DNA of 64,000 nt from Spirosoma montaniterrae (GTDB taxonomy: Bacteria; Bacteroidota; Bacteroidia; Cytophagales; Spirosomataceae): assembly GCF_001988955.1 (NCBI RefSeq), contig NZ_CP014263.1, positions 1,922,001 through 1,986,000 of the forward strand. Reading direction: 5' to 3'. A program made the position numbers and the translations under genes. Shown one piece after another: positions 52,643 to 60,870 of the stretch. The notes beneath the pieces were generated by a model. That model worked only from the letters and a program-made list of their open reading frames with translations. It had not been told where the DNA came from and made no database searches. Position 1 is the stretch's first letter. Each line of letters opens with the position of its first letter.

Positions 52643-53152
52643 TTATTTATGCAAATACCCCCGAAGCGTAAATACATCGTCGAGCGAGTCGCAATACTGA
52701 AACAGCGCGTGAACCTCGTGGGGCGGATACCGCTTGATTTCCTCGAACGTCATCAGCCGCACTTCCTGAATAATCTGCTCATCATCAGCCATTTCGGGGT
52801 CGAGACCCTGCCGCAGCGAACCGCCCTGAACCTCCACCGCAAAAAACAGTTCGAGGGCGTGTAGCGGAGGTTGCATGAACTCGTTGACAAACAGCAATTC
52901 GCCAATGGTTACGTCTAAGCCGGTTTCTTCGGCAAACTCGCGCACGAGGGCATCGGGTGCGGTTTCGCCAAAGTGCGTACCGCCACCGGGCGGACACCAG
53001 AATGTATCGGTTGGGCCGATGCCCCGATGCCGAACCATCAGCAGCCGGCTGTCTTCCCGATATAACCCACAAACGCGCAGCCGCTGCCGGTTTCCGTACA
53101 ATTTAATCACCTCCTGCCGGGGCTTATCAAGTATTTGCGTCACAGTATACAA
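52643..53152 (-). CDS. Nudix hydrolase
   Basis: 169 residues. The Nudix box is complete: GGTHFGETAPDALVREFAEE followed by TGL (GX5EX7REUXEEXGU). The N-terminal part carries RLRVCGLYREDSRLLMVRHR as the first strands. The substrate, a nucleoside diphosphate linked to some X, cannot be set. It lies between the CBS-domain gene and DUF3822 on the same strand. Confidence 0.92.
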   Translation of the reverse strand: MYTVTQILDKPRQEVIKLYGNRQRLRVCGLYREDSRLLMVRHRGIGPTDTFWCPPGGGTHFGETAPDALVREFAEETGLDVTIGELLFVNEFMQPPLHALELFFAVEVQGGSLRQGLDPEMADDEQIIQEVRLMTFEEIKRYPPHEVHALFQYCDSLDDVFTLRGYLHK

Positions 53153-53187
53153 CTATTTTTCCGATTCGGGACGCAAAGGTACGATTT

Positions 53188-53258
53188 AGTGATGAGTGAT
53201 GAACGATGAGTGATAAGTTTGCTGACGCTCGAAAACTCATCGTTCATCACTCATCACT
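53188..53258. repeat. Perfect 24-bp inverted repeat of GATGAGTGATGAACGATGAG type
   Basis: Arms 53188-53211 and 53235-53258 are exact complements with a 23-nt spacer. It is made of the simple unit GATGAGTGATGA and lies between the Nudix and CBS genes, ending 1 bp from the CBS gene stop. Confidence 0.8.
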
Positions 53259-53259
53259 T

Positions 53260-53697
53260 CTAATAAGGGCTTCCTGAGATATAGCTTTCGAGCGAGCTGA
53301 TCTGATTTTTCTGTTCGCGTATAATAGCCGTAACCACGTCATTAATAGAAATAATGCCTGTCAGTTCGCCTTTGTCCATGACGGGCAGGTGGCGAATATG
53401 CTTATCCGACATAATCTGCATACACTCGTCCAGCGTTTGTTCGGGTTCGATGGTGATCACCCGCGCCGTCATTACGTCGGCAATGCGGGTATCGTCGGAG
53501 TGGCGGTCTTTCAGAATGATCTTGCGGGCGTAGTCGCGTTCGGAGAAAATGCCCGTCAGCACACCTTTATCGACAACCAGCACGGCCCCGATGTTTTTGT
53601 CGGCCATAAGCTTGAGGGCCTCAAGTACGGTTTGATCCGACGAAACCGTGTACAGCGCATTAACAGCTTTGCCTTGAAGTATCTGGCGAATTTTCAT
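53260..53697 (-). CDS. CBS-domain protein
   Basis: 145 residues consisting of two CBS domains only: VLEALKLMADKNIGAVLVVD, then GIFSERDYARKIILKDR, and LDECMQIMSDKHIRHLPVMD then GIISINDVVTAII. CBS pairs bind adenine nucleotides and sense energy state, usually through partner proteins. It is the first gene of a possible CBS-Nudix-DUF3822 run, although an inverted repeat sits between it and the next gene. Confidence 0.9.
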   Translation of the reverse strand: MKIRQILQGKAVNALYTVSSDQTVLEALKLMADKNIGAVLVVDKGVLTGIFSERDYARKIILKDRHSDDTRIADVMTARVITIEPEQTLDECMQIMSDKHIRHLPVMDKGELTGIISINDVVTAIIREQKNQISSLESYISGSPY

Positions 53698-53809
53698 AAT
53701 AGAGAAGGGTTTAATGTGATTTCAAACAGGGTGAAGGTATTAAATTTTTAGGCCGAACGCAAACGCGTCTATGCGTAATTCTCTGGAATAGTTTTCGTAA
53801 ATTAGAGGT

Positions 53810-55300
53810 ATGAATGACACGCAAACGGCAGCCCAGTTGCTGGCGAAACGTTTTCCGTATAAACCAACACCCGGTCAGAAGCAGTTTTTTGAGCAGATCG
53901 GCACCTTCATCACCCGCGAAGAGTTTGAGCGATACCGCGATTGTTTTTTGCTGCGCGGCTATGCCGGTACGGGTAAAACCACACTCGTTGGCACGCTCAT
54001 CAACGTACTTCCCCGCTTTGGCTACAAGTCTATTTTGTTAGCACCCACGGGCCGGGCCGCCAAAGTGATGTCGAACTATGCCAAGAAACCGGCGCAGACG
54101 ATTCACCGCAAAATCTACCGGCAGGTGGCCGACCCTGCGTCGGGAACACTGGCCTTTCAGCGGCAAAAAAATTACCACGAAAATACGCTCTTTATTGTCG
54201 ATGAAGCATCGATGATTTCCGATGAGGCCGACTTTGGAGGCAAGGGACTGCTGACCGATCTGGTTGAGTTTGTCTTTGAGAATGAAGGCAATAAGCTGCT
54301 GCTCGTGGGCGATATGGCGCAGTTGCCGCCCGTAGGCCGCGACCTTAGCCCGGCCCTCGACCGAAGTTTTCTGTCCGCATCGTTCGACATGACCGTGTTT
54401 GAACAGGAACTGACCGAAGTGATGCGACAGGATGAAGAATCGGGCATTCTCTATAACGCTACCAACCTGCGCCTGCTGCTCGACCCTATCGAATCGACGC
54501 CCAAAGCCGTAGGGTTCGACGCGCTCCTGAACGACAACGCCCCCGCTCAGTCTGCCGATGCGCCGAACATTCAGCTCAACGTTCGGTCGTTTGGCGACGT
54601 GTATAAGATGCCGATGAATAAGCTCGAAGACGGCATTCAGTATGCCTACAATAAATACGGTCGGGAAAATACGGTGATTCTGTGCCGGTCGAACAAAACG
54701 GCGGTGCAGTACAACCAGTTTGTTCGGCGAATGATCGATCAGTGCGAAGAAGAACTTGACGCGGGCGATATGCTGATGATTGCCCGCAACAACTACACTA
54801 CGCTCGATGAAGACGCGCCGGCGGGTTTTTTAGCCAACGGCGAATTTGCCGAAGTCCTGAAAATCCGAAACAAAGAAGAGCTGCACGGGTTTCGATTTGC
54901 AACGGTTACGCTGCGATTAGTCGATTACGAAGAACAGCCCGATTTCGAAGCTAAAATCATTCTCGACACGCTGCATTCGCCCACGCCCTCGCTCAGTTCG
55001 GAGCAGCACCGGGCGTTGTATGAAAGCGTACAGAAAGATTATTTTTACATCAAAAGCAAGAAAGAACGCGCCGAGGCCGTTCGGCGCGACCCGTATCTGA
55101 ATGCTTTGCAGGTAAAATTTGCCTACGCACTCACCACGCACAAATCGCAGGGTGGGCAGTGGAGCGCGGTATTCATCGATCAGGGGTATTTGCCCGACGG
55201 ACAAGTGAATCAGGAGTTTGTGCGCTGGCTCTACACCGCCCTGACCCGCGCCACCGACGAAGCGTTTTTAATGAATTTCAACCCGGCATTTTTTGGGTAA
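53810..55300 (+). CDS. RecD2-like ATP-dependent DNA helicase/AAA ATPase
   Basis: 496 residues, superfamily 1 helicase. Walker A is GYAGTGKTTLVGTL; Walker B is LFIVDEASMI; motif III is LLLVGDMAQLPPVG; the C-terminal UvrD-like segment carries YALTTHKSQGGQWSAVFI and LYTALTRATDEAFLMN. It lacks the long N-terminal domain of canonical RecD2, so a short RecD-like exodeoxyribonuclease V alpha-type enzyme acting in DNA repair is the likely role. Stands alone, divergent from the CBS gene. Confidence 0.9.
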   Translation: MNDTQTAAQLLAKRFPYKPTPGQKQFFEQIGTFITREEFERYRDCFLLRGYAGTGKTTLVGTLINVLPRFGYKSILLAPTGRAAKVMSNYAKKPAQTIHRKIYRQVADPASGTLAFQRQKNYHENTLFIVDEASMISDEADFGGKGLLTDLVEFVFENEGNKLLLVGDMAQLPPVGRDLSPALDRSFLSASFDMTVFEQELTEVMRQDEESGILYNATNLRLLLDPIESTPKAVGFDALLNDNAPAQSADAPNIQLNVRSFGDVYKMPMNKLEDGIQYAYNKYGRENTVILCRSNKTAVQYNQFVRRMIDQCEEELDAGDMLMIARNNYTTLDEDAPAGFLANGEFAEVLKIRNKEELHGFRFATVTLRLVDYEEQPDFEAKIILDTLHSPTPSLSSEQHRALYESVQKDYFYIKSKKERAEAVRRDPYLNALQVKFAYALTTHKSQGGQWSAVFIDQGYLPDGQVNQEFVRWLYTALTRATDEAFLMNFNPAFFG

Positions 55301-55310
55301 GTGGGTAAAG

Positions 55311-55401
55311 TATTGTTACACAGAGATTCGCAGAGTTAAAACAGATACACAGAGGTCTCTGCGACCCTCTTTCTTCTCTGTGAATCTCTGTGTAATAACT
55401 A
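55311..55401. repeat. CACAGAG-type inverted repeat (copy 3)
   Basis: The left arm ATTGTTACACAGAGATTCGC and right arm GTGAATCTCTGTGTAATAAC are complementary with mismatches over about 25 nt on each side. It lies between the RecD2-like and DUF4126 genes, which read in the same direction. Confidence 0.75.
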
Positions 55402-55407
55402 CTACCA

Positions 55408-55986
55408 ATGTCTATCGACTGGATTATGAGTGCCTGTATCGGCGTGGGGCTGGCGGCTTGTTGCGGCTTCCGGGTGTTTGTGCCGATGCTGATTGCGAGT
55501 ATTGCCACCAAACTTGGTATCATTGGCACCATCGGCGGGTTTGAGTGGCTGGGCGGCTGGCCTGCACTGGTTGGCCTGAGCGTGGCAACACTGGCCGAAG
55601 TGGGCGCGTATTACATTCCCTGGCTCGACAACCTGCTTGACACCGTAGCTACGCCCGCGTCGATTATTGCCGGTACGCTGCTCAGCACGTCGTTCTTACC
55701 TATCGACAATCCCGTCTTGCACTGGGGGCTGGGCCTGATGCTGGGCGGTGGCTCGGCGGGCATTGTGCAGGCCGGAACGAGTCTACTCCGGCTCGGCTCA
55801 ACCGCTACGACGGGTGGGCTGGCAAACCCGGTAGTAGCAACGGGCGAAAACGTAGCCTCGTTCGGTTTGTCTATCCTGACCGTGTTGTTGCCGCTCGTGG
55901 CCGCCGTGCTGATAGCTGCCGTTATTGTCTTCATTATTAGTCGGTTAGTGGCAAAACGACGCGTGTGGTTTACGCGAAAAAGCTGA
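55408..55986 (+). CDS. DUF4126 membrane protein
   Basis: 192 residues. The family pattern is visible in MSACIGVGLAACCGFRVFVP, LATLAEVGAYYIPWLDNLLD, PASIIAGTLLSTSFL and GGGSAGIVQAGTSLLRLGST, which make several membrane segments. A long C-terminal hydrophobic hairpin (LTVLLPLVAAVLIAAVIVFII) follows. The role is unknown. It begins 7 bp after an inverted repeat and 16 bp before the next gene. Confidence 0.88.
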   Translation: MSIDWIMSACIGVGLAACCGFRVFVPMLIASIATKLGIIGTIGGFEWLGGWPALVGLSVATLAEVGAYYIPWLDNLLDTVATPASIIAGTLLSTSFLPIDNPVLHWGLGLMLGGGSAGIVQAGTSLLRLGSTATTGGLANPVVATGENVASFGLSILTVLLPLVAAVLIAAVIVFIISRLVAKRRVWFTRKS

Positions 55987-56001
55987 TAACTCTTTCTGGC
56001 T

Positions 56002-57201
56002 ATGCGTGCTGCACCTGGCTTATTCACAAAACGCTGCTGTTTTCTGGTATGCTGCTTATCGATACTGCTGACGTCGTGGCGCAGTGTCGGTCAGCACCTA
56101 ATTACCGGACGAGTGGTAAATGGTGAAGATCAAACACCATTGCCCGGCACGACAGTTTTTTTAGCCGGTACGCAAAAAGGCACCACCACCGACGCCGAAG
56201 GCCGATTCACACTGGATAACCTTCCTTCAGCGACTTACAAGCTGGTGTTTACGCACATCGGCTTTAAAACCCTGTCAACTACAATAGCAATTCCGGTAGC
56301 AAAGCCCTATCGCATCGTTCTGAAACCCGATGCAAACCAGCTTGCCGTTATTACCATCCGGGCAAAACGCCGGGATAACCGGTGGAAAGAACACGTTGAT
56401 TTATTCACGAAAAATTTTGTTGGGCAGAGCGAGAACGCGAAATTATGTCGTTTACTGAATCCAGAAGTGCTATACTTTGACTATAAATCAGACGGTTTCG
56501 TAGCCCATACCACCGATGTGTTGCAGATTGAAAACCTTGGACTTGGTTATCGAATAAAATTTCAGTTGGATACGTTTGCGGTTAACAATACGACTCACAA
56601 CATCTATTTTAAGGGTTATTCAGTATTCGATACATTAACAGCCAGCAGTCCACAGCAGGCAGACCAGTGGGCTACCCGGCGTCTCAAAGCTTACCGTGGT
56701 TCGCTTATGCATTTTATGCGGGCCTTATTTCAGAATAAATTAACGCAGGAGGGTTTCGTAGTCCAGTTTATGGAAGAAAACTTTAATCGTCAGGGCGACC
56801 GCTGGCTCAAAAGTTTGGCTACTGACACTACGGCCACGCTGCCTCCATTAACTGGAAATCAGCCCATTGTCTATCCAACGCTGCACTACCGCCGATTGGT
56901 TGACACAACCCGATTCCGTTCATCTTTACTGAACTGGCATTTGAAGCATCTCCTTGAAGTGCGATACACTCAGGAGAGTGAGTCATTCGACTATTACACC
57001 ATAAGAGATCGGTCTTATTTTGGGTATAAAAAGAAACCGCAAACGTCGCTCATTCGATTTCGCGACGTAGACGTGTCGGTTCAGGCCGACGGACAGTTTT
57101 TCGAACCCGATGGATTTCGTACTGAGGGTTACTGGAGTTGGGAATTAATTGCCGAAGAGTTACCCGTCGATTATCAGCCAAAGAATCAGAACCAGGATTA
57201 G
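56002..57201 (+). CDS. Exported protein with carboxypeptidase regulatory-like domain
   Basis: 399 residues. A long hydrophobic N-terminus (CCFLVCCLSILLTSWRSVGQ) is a signal peptide. Residues about 33-110 form a CarboxypepD_reg-like beta-sandwich (VVNGEDQTPLPGTTVFLAGT, then KGTTTDAEGRFTLDNLPSAT). The rest, about 290 residues, is unrecognised and strand-rich. It resembles proteins of the same architecture scattered in Bacteroidota. Its last codons NQNQD and stop are encoded by the left arm of the inverted repeat that follows, so the true original C-terminus may have been altered. Confidence 0.78.
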   Translation: MRAAPGLFTKRCCFLVCCLSILLTSWRSVGQHLITGRVVNGEDQTPLPGTTVFLAGTQKGTTTDAEGRFTLDNLPSATYKLVFTHIGFKTLSTTIAIPVAKPYRIVLKPDANQLAVITIRAKRRDNRWKEHVDLFTKNFVGQSENAKLCRLLNPEVLYFDYKSDGFVAHTTDVLQIENLGLGYRIKFQLDTFAVNNTTHNIYFKGYSVFDTLTASSPQQADQWATRRLKAYRGSLMHFMRALFQNKLTQEGFVVQFMEENFNRQGDRWLKSLATDTTATLPPLTGNQPIVYPTLHYRRLVDTTRFRSSLLNWHLKHLLEVRYTQESESFDYYTIRDRSYFGYKKKPQTSLIRFRDVDVSVQADGQFFEPDGFRTEGYWSWELIAEELPVDYQPKNQNQD

Positions 57202-57315
57202 CCGGGATTTACAGGATTAAACAGGATTCTACGCTACGCTTATTTGTAGAGTCGGACAAGCGCAGCGTAAAATCTTGTTTTAATCACGAAAATCCCGGCT
57301 AATCCTGGTTCTAAT
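57184..57315. repeat. GAACCAGGATTAGCCGGGAT inverted repeat, copy 3
   Basis: The left arm starts AATCAGAACCAGGATTAGCC and the right arm ends with its complement after CTAATCCTGGTTC. The inner parts, TACGCTACGCTT and AAGCGCAGCGTA, also pair. There are several mismatches. It lies between the convergent CarboxypepD_reg-type and htpG genes, overlaps the former's last 18 bp including the stop, and ends 4-8 bp before the htpG stop. Confidence 0.9.
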
Positions 57316-57318
57316 GGT

Positions 57319-59148
57319 TCAGATTTGAGCCACCGTGCGCTTTACGAAGGCCGTTAAGTCGGCACCGGTCAGCATGTTTTGTGCCAACAGAGCCAGGTCA
57401 TAAACCTGTTTGATCTGTGTTTTCTGGGCATCGGCATCGGTTTCGGCCAGAATCCGGCTCGTGAGCGGGTGGTTGGCGTTTACTACTACGTTGTGGCCCA
57501 TCGGGAAGTTACCATAGAACGACTGCTCGCCCGACAGGGCCGACATATCTTTCATCCGGCGCATAAATTCGGGTTGTGTGATGGTCACGGGCAGTTCGTC
57601 GGTCGGCTGTGCTTCTACGCTGACCGTCAGCGTTTTATTATCAAGAACCTGCTCAAACAGCTCTTTCAGTTTCGTTTGGTCAGCCTCCGATAGTACGCTT
57701 TCATTGTTCAGCCCTTTGTCGATCAGTTTGTCGAGCGTATCGGCATCGACGCGCTGGAAACGCACTTTTTCGAGTTTGTATTCGAGCGAATTGATGAAGT
57801 GCGAATCGATTACGTTATCCATCAACAACACGTCGTATCCGCGCCGACGTGCCGACTCGATGTAGGCGTCCTGCTGCTTGCGGTCGGTCGTGTACAGGAT
57901 TATCAGCGACTCGTTTTTGTCGGTTTGGTTGGCCTGAATCTTTTCGCGGTATTCGTCAGGCGTGTTGTAGGTGCCTTCCGTATTTTTGAGTAACACGAAG
58001 TTTTTAGCCTTCTCCCAGAATTTATCGTCCGACAAAATACCGTACTTGATGAACAGGCCGATATCGTCGAATTTTTCCTCGAACGCTTTGCGGTCGGCGT
58101 TAAACAGATCGTTCAGTTTGTCGGCCACTTTGCGGGTAATGTAGCCGTTGATTTTCTTCACGTTGGCGTCGGCCTGTAAGAACGAACGCGACACATTGAG
58201 CGGAATATCGGGCGAATCGATTACGCCGTGCAGCATCATCAGGAAGTCGGGCACAACGTCTTTCACCTCGTCGGTGATAAACACCTGCCGACTATACAAT
58301 TGTATTTTTTCGCGCTGAAACCGCAGTTCGTTTTTGACGCGGGGGAAATACAGAATCCCGGTCAGGTTGAACGGATAATCGACGTTGAGGTGAATCCAGA
58401 ACAGCGGCTCCTCGCTCATCGGATAGAGTTCGCGGTAGAACGTCTTATAGTCCTCCTCGGTGAGGTCGGCGGGGGCTTTCGTCCAGATCGGCGTAGTATT
58501 GTTGACAATCTCGCCATCGAACTCAATCGGCACGGGCAAAAAGCGGGCATATTTATCGAGAATGCTCCGCAAACGGCCTTTGTTCAGAAACTCTTCCGAA
58601 TCGGGCGCGATATGCAGAATCACGTCGGTGCCACGTTCAGTGCGTTCGGCGGGTGTCAGTTCAAACTCGGTCGAGCCATCGCAGACCCAGCGCGCACCTT
58701 CGGCACCGTCGCGGTACGAGCGGGTAACGATTTCAACTTTCTCGGCCACCATGAACGCCGAGTAGAAACCCAGCCCGAAGTGGCCGATGATCTGTCCTTT
58801 ATCGTCCGTTTTGTCTTTATATTTTTCGAGAAAATCCGATGCGCCGGAAAAGGCAATCTGGTTAATGTACTTCTTAATCTCGTCGGCGGTCATGCCAATA
58901 CCATTGTCCGAGATGGTAATGGTTCGGGCTTCCTCGTCAAGTGCTACGTTTACTTTCAATTCGCCGAGTTCGCCCCCAAATTCACCGAACGATGCCAGTT
59001 GCCGCAGTTTTTGCGTGGCATCAACAGCGTTGGAGACCAATTCGCGCAGGAAAATTTCGTGGTCTGAATAGAGGAACTTCTTGATAATCGGGAAAATATT
59101 CTCGGTATGAATCGAGATTTGTCCTCGCTCGTTCTGTAGGGCTTCCAT
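57319..59148 (-). CDS. htpG: Molecular chaperone HtpG (Hsp90)
   Basis: 609 residues. The N-terminal GHKL ATP-binding domain has HSDHEIFLRELVSNAVDA-type sequence (YSDHEIFLRELVSNAVDATQ), DNGIGMT and GFGLGFYSAFMVAEKV-like segments (HFGLGFYSAFMVAEKVEI). Middle and C-terminal dimerization domains follow, and the length is normal. It is a cytoplasmic chaperone for stress-labile proteins. No CIRCE or other heat-shock element was recognised upstream. Confidence 0.96.
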   Translation of the reverse strand: MEALQNERGQISIHTENIFPIIKKFLYSDHEIFLRELVSNAVDATQKLRQLASFGEFGGELGELKVNVALDEEARTITISDNGIGMTADEIKKYINQIAFSGASDFLEKYKDKTDDKGQIIGHFGLGFYSAFMVAEKVEIVTRSYRDGAEGARWVCDGSTEFELTPAERTERGTDVILHIAPDSEEFLNKGRLRSILDKYARFLPVPIEFDGEIVNNTTPIWTKAPADLTEEDYKTFYRELYPMSEEPLFWIHLNVDYPFNLTGILYFPRVKNELRFQREKIQLYSRQVFITDEVKDVVPDFLMMLHGVIDSPDIPLNVSRSFLQADANVKKINGYITRKVADKLNDLFNADRKAFEEKFDDIGLFIKYGILSDDKFWEKAKNFVLLKNTEGTYNTPDEYREKIQANQTDKNESLIILYTTDRKQQDAYIESARRRGYDVLLMDNVIDSHFINSLEYKLEKVRFQRVDADTLDKLIDKGLNNESVLSEADQTKLKELFEQVLDNKTLTVSVEAQPTDELPVTITQPEFMRRMKDMSALSGEQSFYGNFPMGHNVVVNANHPLTSRILAETDADAQKTQIKQVYDLALLAQNMLTGADLTAFVKRTVAQI

Positions 59149-59244
59149 AATCTATCGTGTCAGGGAATTGTTGTTATTCGGGCGGTCGTCAAATCCTGTT
59201 CCAGATCAATCAGGGCTGACAGATTGACAGTCAAAAAATCAGTA

Positions 59245-59276
59245 ACCCCGGCCCACCATAGATAGCAGACCGGGGT
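59245..59276 (-). terminator. Terminator of the curlin-repeat gene
   Basis: On the minus strand ACCCCGG pairs with CCGGGGT across an 18-nt loop and is followed by TACTGATTTTTTG. It lies 31 bp past the stop codon. Confidence 0.6.
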
Positions 59277-59307
59277 CATTGAGTGTTTTATAACCTGAAA
59301 CGATCTA

Positions 59308-60786
59308 TTAAGGCGTTGGCACGGTCTGACCAACCGTAGCTGTATTGCCGTTACCGATCTGGCTGATGTTTGCCACGTTCGGGTTGCCCGCACTGCCCGT
59401 CTGAATCACGGTCATTACATTGTTGTTACCAATCTGTAAAGCTGGATTTGGCAATACTGGGTCGGGGGTAACTCCCTGCAAGGTGCTGAATCCGTTCTGA
59501 GTGGCGGTGGCTGTGTTACCAATACCCCCCTGCAACAGGTTGGCCGCGTTAACGTCATTTTCCTGGCTGATACTGGCTGCGTTATTATCCGACACGACGG
59601 ACAGACCCGTGATCGTTGAGAGGCCGCCCGTAAAGCCCTGCTGAATCTCGGCGGTGTTGCCCACGCTACTGTTCGTAGTCTGGTTCTGACTGATGGTGGC
59701 ACTATTGCCGCTGCCTGATGCCGTACTGGCCCCTGCGCTGGCTCCATCGTAGGCATACGTCTGCGTAATCACTGCCGAATTATTCTGGCCGCCCACCCCT
59801 TGCCGAATCAGGGCGTCGTTGTTTGCCGATTGTTCGTTCTGGTTAATCAGTGCTCCGCTGCTGCTACCGGCCTGCTCTATATTGGCCCGGTTGTAGCTAC
59901 TCTGATTGGTCTGGTTCACCGTGCCCTGGTTGCCGCTGCCTGCCATGTCGGTTTGTACCACCGTCGCTTGATTGTAGGACGAATTGTTGACCTGATATAC
60001 TATCGCTATTCCATCCACACCCAACTGGGTCACGCTGGCTTGGTTGTTGTCACTGATGGCCGACTGTAGTACTTCGGCGATCTTATCGGCTCCTTCCTGC
60101 ACCACAGTCGCCTGGTTCAACTGGCTGTTATCTGATTGCACCACTACAGCATTATTGCCCGTGGCCGCGCTGTTACTCACGCCCTGGTCAATGGTGGCGG
60201 TGTTGCCCAACGAGAGATTATTCTGCTCGATAACCGTACCTAAGTTGGCATCGCCTACCTGCCGAATGCGGGCATAGTTGGCCTGACTCGTGCCATCGGC
60301 TCCGGCGTTCTGAAAAATAGACGTCTGATCGTTACCCGCTCCTGCCTGGCTAATAGCGGCATAGTTGCCCGCATTGGCCGATGAGGGCGTTGTTGGATTG
60401 CTGCCGCGCAGTTGCGTTCCTCCACTGCGGAAGCTGGCATTGCCCGTTTGCTCGATGGTTGCAATGTTATTGGAACCCGCCGTCTGGCTGATGTTGGCTT
60501 CATTGTAGTCCGAGCCATCTATCTGGCGAACGAACGCCTGATTCACATCGCCCACGGTGGCTGCACCGGCAATTTGCGTGGTACGGGCCACGTTGCCCGT
60601 GTTGGGCGTGGAAGCTGCGCCGGTCAACTGGAGAATTGTGGACTGGCTGGCATTGCCCGTCTGCACTACCGTACTCGACTGCATGGTGCCGGTCTGGCTC
60701 ACCACCGACGTGTTGTTTTGGGCCTGTGCGCTGATAACGAACGCCAGCAAGGCTGTGCTCAGGGTCAGTATTCTTTGTTTATCCAT
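59308..60786 (-). CDS. Long exported curlin-repeat (amyloid-like) protein
   Basis: 492 residues from the ATG at 60786 (DKQRILTLSTALLAFVISAQ signal; the frame opens upstream at 60852). The rest is almost entirely curlin-type repeats of the form N-x-A-x-I/V-x-Q-x-G, for example NEANISQTAGSNNIATIEQT, NQATVVQEGADKIAEVLQS and NNQASVTQLGVDGIAIVYQV. CsgA and CsgB of enteric bacteria have five repeats; by eye this has well over fifteen. Such proteins form extracellular beta-solenoid fibres. It has no T9SS tail, unlike its upstream neighbour, and no csgE/F/G-like genes are in the window. It lies 84 bp downstream of the nuclease gene. Confidence 0.8.
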   Translation of the reverse strand: MDKQRILTLSTALLAFVISAQAQNNTSVVSQTGTMQSSTVVQTGNASQSTILQLTGAASTPNTGNVARTTQIAGAATVGDVNQAFVRQIDGSDYNEANISQTAGSNNIATIEQTGNASFRSGGTQLRGSNPTTPSSANAGNYAAISQAGAGNDQTSIFQNAGADGTSQANYARIRQVGDANLGTVIEQNNLSLGNTATIDQGVSNSAATGNNAVVVQSDNSQLNQATVVQEGADKIAEVLQSAISDNNQASVTQLGVDGIAIVYQVNNSSYNQATVVQTDMAGSGNQGTVNQTNQSSYNRANIEQAGSSSGALINQNEQSANNDALIRQGVGGQNNSAVITQTYAYDGASAGASTASGSGNSATISQNQTTNSSVGNTAEIQQGFTGGLSTITGLSVVSDNNAASISQENDVNAANLLQGGIGNTATATQNGFSTLQGVTPDPVLPNPALQIGNNNVMTVIQTGSAGNPNVANISQIGNGNTATVGQTVPTP

Positions 60787-60826
60787 AATTTTCGAGAGTA
60801 GTAGACTCACAATAAGAGGGTTAGAG

Positions 60827-60866
60827 CAGAAGCTGAGGCAATATACAACCATTACCCCAGCTTCTG
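60827..60866. terminator. Hairpin between nuclease and curlin-repeat genes
   Basis: CAGAAGCTGAGG and CCCCAGCTTCTG pair over 11-12 bp with one bulge. It begins 4 bp after the nuclease stop. No T-run follows on the minus strand, so termination may be weak or absent. Confidence 0.4.
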
Positions 60867-60870
60867 ACTA

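Noticed and set aside
58228..59067. A 279-codon open frame on the plus strand opposite htpG
   Set aside because: htpG is complete and conserved on the other strand; the antisense frame shows no domain or ribosome site.
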